Shown here: one piece after another, positions 60,492 to 64,000 of the stretch
Layout: the number at the start of each line of letters is the position of its first letter
Numbering within the stretch: position 1 is the first letter of the stretch
DNA from: Actinoplanes solisilvae
GTDB taxonomy: Bacteria; Actinomycetota; Actinomycetes; Mycobacteriales; Micromonosporaceae
Reading direction: 5' to 3'
Assembly: GCF_003999975.1 (NCBI RefSeq)
Contig: NZ_RJAC01000032.1
Coordinates: 16,085 to 80,084, forward strand
DNA: 64,000 nt
The notes under the pieces: generated by a model
What the model was told of the DNA's origin: nothing
The model's database searches: none
Seen by the model: only the letters and a program-made list of their open reading frames with translations
Program-made: the position numbers and the translations under genes

Positions 60492-61502
60492 ATGAGTACG
60501 AGCAGCACGCCGCGGATGATCGCGGCGCTGGCGGCCGTTTCTCTCATCGCTGCCTGTGCGAACGACGGCGGCGGTGGCGAGGACGGCGACGCTGCGGGAT
60601 ACCCGGACCAGAACATCACCTTCATCGTCCCCTTCAGTGCCGGTGGCCCGACGGACACGGTCACCCGCATGATCGCCGAACCGATGGCCAAGGCGCTCGG
60701 CGGCAAGATCGTCGTCCAGAACGTCGAGGGCGCGGGCGGCACGGTCGCGGCCGGCCAGGTGGCCCGGGCCAAGCCCGACGGCTACACCGTTCTCATGCAC
60801 CACATCGGCATGTCGACAGCGCCCGCCCTCTACAAGGACCTCGGCTTCAAACCGCTCGACGACTTCGCGACGGTCGGGCTGGTCACCGAGGTTCCGATGA
60901 CCGTCGTCGCCCGCAAGGACTTCCCCGCTGCCACGTTCAGCGACCTCACGACGTACGTGAAAGCCAATGCGGGCAAGGTGACCCTGGCCAATGCCGGGAT
61001 CGGCGCCGCGTCGCACCTGTGCGGGCTGCTGTTCCAGTCGGCCGCGGGCGTCAAACTGCAGGAAGTGCCGTATCAGGGCACCGGGCCGGCGTTGACCGAT
61101 CTGGTCGGCGGCCAGGTCGACTTCATGTGCGACCAGACGACGAACACCACCGGTCAGATCTCGGCCGGCAAGGTGAAGGCGTACGCGGTGACCACGCCGG
61201 AACGGGTGAAGAGCCTGCCCGACGTGCCGACCACGACCGAGGCCGGGATGCCGCAGTTGCAGGTCAGTGTGTGGCACGGCCTCTACGTTCCGGCCGGCAC
61301 ACCGCCCGAGGTCGTCACGAAGCTGTCGGGCGCGCTCAAGACGGCGCTGGCCGATCAGGCGGTCGTCGATCAGATGGCCAAGCTCGGCACCGCGCCGGTC
61401 ACCGCGGCCGACGCGACGCCCGAGGCGCACAAGGCGCATCTCGAGGAGCAGATAACCACCTGGGGCAAGGTCATCGCCGACGCGGGCGTCAAGGCCTCGT
61501 AG
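60492..61502 (+). CDS. tctC: Tripartite tricarboxylate transporter substrate-binding lipoprotein
   Basis: Extracellular binding protein of the TTT system, 336 residues, with a lipoprotein signal (MIAALAAVSLIAACANDGG; Cys near residue 22). TctC/Bug signatures: ITFIVPFSAGGPTDTVTRMI, VENVEG-like VVQNVEGAGGTVAAGQVARA, PDGYTVLMHH, and VPYQGTGPALTDLVGGQVDF. GGGAGG precedes the ATG. It heads the tctC-tctB-tctA operon. Citrate or another carboxylate is likely, but Bug proteins vary widely in ligand. Confidence 0.95.
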   Translation: MSTSSTPRMIAALAAVSLIAACANDGGGGEDGDAAGYPDQNITFIVPFSAGGPTDTVTRMIAEPMAKALGGKIVVQNVEGAGGTVAAGQVARAKPDGYTVLMHHIGMSTAPALYKDLGFKPLDDFATVGLVTEVPMTVVARKDFPAATFSDLTTYVKANAGKVTLANAGIGAASHLCGLLFQSAAGVKLQEVPYQGTGPALTDLVGGQVDFMCDQTTNTTGQISAGKVKAYAVTTPERVKSLPDVPTTTEAGMPQLQVSVWHGLYVPAGTPPEVVTKLSGALKTALADQAVVDQMAKLGTAPVTAADATPEAHKAHLEEQITTWGKVIADAGVKAS

Positions 61503-61958
61503 ATGCGGCCACGACGGTCCTTCCCGGACGTGCTGGCCGGGGGAATATTCGTCGTGGTCGGTGGCGCGTTCGTGGTGGGGTCCCTCGGTTACGACCGGGG
61601 GACCGCACTGCGGATGGGTCCCGGCTACTTCCCGCTGGTGGTCGGGGCGATCGTCGTCGCGCTCGGCCTGGCCGTCGTCGTCAAGGGCCTGATCGCCGGC
61701 GAGCAGATCCCGTTCCACGCCGTGCCCTGGCGGGCGGTCGCCCTGATCACGCTGGCCGTCGCGTTCTTCGGGTTCTTCATCGGACGCCTCGGCTTCGTGC
61801 CCACCGCTGCGGTGACCGCGCTGCTCACCACGCTGGCCAGCCGACGCGTACGGCTGCTGCCCGCTCTTGCCGTGACGGCCGGGCTCACGGTGGCCGCCAC
61901 GCTCATCTTCATCGTCGGCCTCCAGGTGCGGCTCCCGCTGTGGGGACCGGGGTTCTGA
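61503..61958 (+). CDS. tctB: Tripartite tricarboxylate transporter small membrane subunit
   Basis: Membrane protein of 151 residues with four hydrophobic helices, including ALRMGPGYFPLVVGAIVVAL, the usual TctB signature with MGPGYFP. The ATG follows the tctC stop directly, with no gap. It partners TctA in a proton- or sodium-driven secondary importer. Confidence 0.93.
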   Translation: MRPRRSFPDVLAGGIFVVVGGAFVVGSLGYDRGTALRMGPGYFPLVVGAIVVALGLAVVVKGLIAGEQIPFHAVPWRAVALITLAVAFFGFFIGRLGFVPTAAVTALLTTLASRRVRLLPALAVTAGLTVAATLIFIVGLQVRLPLWGPGF

Positions 61959-61959
61959 C

Positions 61960-63465
61960 ATGGACCTCCTCGACAACCTGGTGCTGGGCTTCTCGACCGC
62001 GTTCCTGCTGCAGAACGTCCTCTACTGCTTCGTCGGCGTGCTGCTCGGCACGGCCGTCGGCGTGCTGCCCGGGATCGGCCCGACGGCCACGGTCGCCATG
62101 CTGCTGCCCATCACGTTCAGCTTCGAGCCGGTCACCGCCCTGATCATGCTGGCCGGCATCTACTACGGCGCCCAGTACGGCGGTTCGACCACCGCGATTC
62201 TGATCAACCTGCCCGGCGAGTCGTCGGCCGCGGTCACCGCCCTCGACGGTCACGAGATGGCCCGCCAGGGTCGCGCCGGCCCCGCCCTGGCCGCCGCGGC
62301 GGTCGGCTCGTTCATCGCCGGCACGGTCGGCACGCTCATCCTCGCCCTGGCCGCCGCCCCGCTGGCCAGCGTCGCCCTCAAGTTCGGCCCCGCCGACTAC
62401 TTCGCGCTCGTGCTCTTCGGCCTGATCGTGTCGATCGCCCTGGCCCGCGGCTCGACCCTCAAGGCCCTCGCCATGATCGCCCTAGGCGTTCTGCTCGGCA
62501 CGGTCGGCCAGGACATCTACACGGGCACGCCCCGCTTCACGCTCGGCCAGCGCGAACTGTTCGGCGGCATCGACTTCGTGTCGGTAGCCGTAGGCATGTT
62601 CGGCATCGCCGAGATCCTGCGCAACCTCGAGAACGAGGGCGACCGCCCGTCCCTGCTCTCCCGCGTCGGCAGCCTCTGGCCCACCCGAGAGGACCGGCGC
62701 CGCATCGTCGGCCCGATCGCCCGCGGCACCGGAATCGGCGCCGCCCTCGGTGTCCTCCCCGGCGGCGGCCACGTCCTCGCCTCGTTCACTTCCTACGCCG
62801 TGGAGAAGCGCATTTCCAAGCGCCGTACGGAGTTCGGCCACGGCGCGATCGAGGGCGTAGCCGGCCCCGAGTCGGCCAACAACGCCGCCGCGCAGACGTC
62901 GTTCATCCCGCTGCTCACCCTGGGTCTGCCGGCCCACCCGGTCATGGCCCTGATGGTCGGCGCGTTCATCGTCCACGGCATCACCCCCGGCCCGAACGTG
63001 ATGACCGAGGAACCCGCCCTCTTCTGGGGCCTCATCGCGTCCATGTGGATCGGCAACGTCCTGCTGGTTCTGCTGAACCTGCCCCTGATCGGCATCTGGG
63101 TGCGTCTGCTGCGCATCCCCTACCAGGTGCTCTTCCCGATGATCGTTCTGTTCGCCGTCATCGGCACCTATTCCTTGAGTTCCAATCCGTACGATGTCTA
63201 CGCGATCGCGTTCTTCGGCCTCCTCGGTTACGTCCTGATCAAGTGCGGCTGCGAGCCTGCGCCTCTTCTGCTGGGCTTCGTGCTCGGGCCCTTGCTGGAG
63301 GAGAACTTGCGGCGGGCCCTCATCATCTCGCGCGGCGATCCGGTCGTCTTCCTCACCCGCCCGATCTCTCTTTCGTTCCTAGTCCTGACCGTGGCGGTGC
63401 TGGCGGTCGCCGTTCTCCCGTTCATACGTCGTCGCCGAGAGGAAGTGTTCACCGAGGAGGAGTGA
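61960..63465 (+). CDS. tctA: Tripartite tricarboxylate transporter large membrane subunit
   Basis: Channel-forming subunit of 501 residues with about 11-12 hydrophobic segments. Signature motifs: GVLPGIGPTATVAMLLPITF, YYGAQYGGSTTAILINLPGE, TALDGHEMARQGRAGPALAA, a second GVLPGGGHVLAS, and GPESANNAAAQTSFIPLLTL, all typical of TctA. It starts one base after tctB. The operon lacks the two-component regulator (TctDE) often seen in other phyla. Confidence 0.96.
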   Translation: MDLLDNLVLGFSTAFLLQNVLYCFVGVLLGTAVGVLPGIGPTATVAMLLPITFSFEPVTALIMLAGIYYGAQYGGSTTAILINLPGESSAAVTALDGHEMARQGRAGPALAAAAVGSFIAGTVGTLILALAAAPLASVALKFGPADYFALVLFGLIVSIALARGSTLKALAMIALGVLLGTVGQDIYTGTPRFTLGQRELFGGIDFVSVAVGMFGIAEILRNLENEGDRPSLLSRVGSLWPTREDRRRIVGPIARGTGIGAALGVLPGGGHVLASFTSYAVEKRISKRRTEFGHGAIEGVAGPESANNAAAQTSFIPLLTLGLPAHPVMALMVGAFIVHGITPGPNVMTEEPALFWGLIASMWIGNVLLVLLNLPLIGIWVRLLRIPYQVLFPMIVLFAVIGTYSLSSNPYDVYAIAFFGLLGYVLIKCGCEPAPLLLGFVLGPLLEENLRRALIISRGDPVVFLTRPISLSFLVLTVAVLAVAVLPFIRRRREEVFTEEE

Positions 63466-63472
63466 AGACCCT

Positions 63473-63485
63473 GGGGCGCTGCCCC
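63473..63485 (+). terminator. Short GC hairpin after tctA
   Basis: GGGGC-GCT-GCCCC lies seven bases after the tctA stop. It resembles the GGGGCGCTGCCCC hairpins often seen after genes in actinomycetes. Weak stem, no T-tract. Confidence 0.45.
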
Positions 63486-63917
63486 CAAACCACCGGGCTC
63501 AACCTTCGACCACGAGGCTTCCACAGGCCGCCCGCGTCGCGCGACCCCACATTATCCCCCCCACCAGGGGTCTCTCCCTCCCACCCGCCTTCCACCCGGG
63601 GTTTCAAGGTCTCCACCCGGAATGGCGCGAAGCGCCGAACCGCAACCGGCAAAGAATGTTCCCTTGACCCACCACTGAGCCCGGCCTGAGTGACCGACAG
63701 ACGGCCTTGACCACAGCGCGGAAGCCGATCTACGTCCCGTCAGGTGACCGCCTGGCCCCCGCTGCACCCACCGGCCGGTGACCCATCCCCTGGCCACCCC
63801 GGCCTCCACCCGTCAACCGCAAGAAAGCAACCGGGTTTCAAGCCCCCCGACGACTAAGCGCCTGATCAGAAGTTCTGTACGTAACTCACTCGGGAAGAGG
63901 GACGTAGCGACGTAAAA

Positions 63918-63973
63918 ACCTCGTCGTGGGTTCGGATCGAGTTACCACACACGACCGAAACCCCCGACGAGGT
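63918..63973. repeat. Large imperfect inverted repeat at the window end
   Basis: ACCTCGTCGTGGGTTCGG (63918-63935) pairs with CCGAAACCCCCGACGAGGT (63955-63973) with one mismatch and one bulge, around a 19-base loop. It may be a transposon end or leader structure, or a terminator for something beyond the edge. Confidence 0.6.
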
Positions 63974-64000
63974 CACCGCCAGTATGCGCCCTGCGCACGT

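Larger units (their letters stand above)
63466..64000. other. Non-coding end region; no gene supported
   Basis: Over 530 bases with no reading frame that has a ribosome site or recognisable domain. The first part is C-rich on the plus strand (63540-63610). The last 100 bases hold a large inverted repeat (63918-63973). A gene or mobile element may begin just beyond the right edge. Confidence 0.55.

Overview
The window is high-GC DNA (about 70% by eye) with many GTG starts, translationally coupled genes, lipoprotein-type ABC solute-binding proteins, LacI-family regulators, a nickel superoxide dismutase and alditol-oxidase and FprA homologues. This points to a soil actinomycete. A Micromonosporaceae member such as Actinoplanes is my inference; there is no rRNA or other marker to prove it. 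No rRNA, tRNA or CRISPR array was seen.

The main theme is plant-polysaccharide use, in three LacI-controlled loci. (1) 1-7658: glucuronate isomerase (cut by the left edge) and a Gfo/Idh/MocA dehydrogenase diverge from a LacI regulator, an ABC sugar importer and a YesL-like membrane protein. (2) 32563-40551: an importer with LacI and a GH53 endo-galactanase diverges from a GH35 beta-galactosidase, around two operators. (3) 46362-54909: an importer with a GH5-like hydrolase and a GH38 alpha-mannosidase diverges from LacI, again around two operators with the same 58-bp spacing. A CebR-like box precedes a secreted duplicated-domain protein near 11.3 kb, and a tripartite tricarboxylate transporter (tctCBA) closes the gene content.

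Between these lie housekeeping and stress genes: an alpha/beta hydrolase with an ECF sigma factor and a STAS protein, alditol oxidase, FtsH, a PHP phosphoesterase, two MMPL exporters (one with TetR), a trypsin-like protease, type II NADH dehydrogenase, a diguanylate cyclase, FprA, NiSOD, a large membrane protein, a secreted carboxypeptidase-regulatory-like protein and a secreted S15-type peptidase.

The most unusual content is defence-like and scattered. An AT-richer gene at 15910-18474 encodes a HEPN (RNxxxH) - NB-ARC STAND NTPase - TPR - cold-shock-domain protein, which I do not recognise as a described system. A 1590-aa DUF4011-like / SF1 helicase / Vsr-like nuclease (Hhe-like) lies at 26000-30772. 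An XRE-ImmA/IrrE plus PIN pair at 56072-57681 seems to be read from a leaderless, palindrome-controlled promoter. Short AT-rich repeats with the core CGATTATCG sit inside two glycosidase genes.
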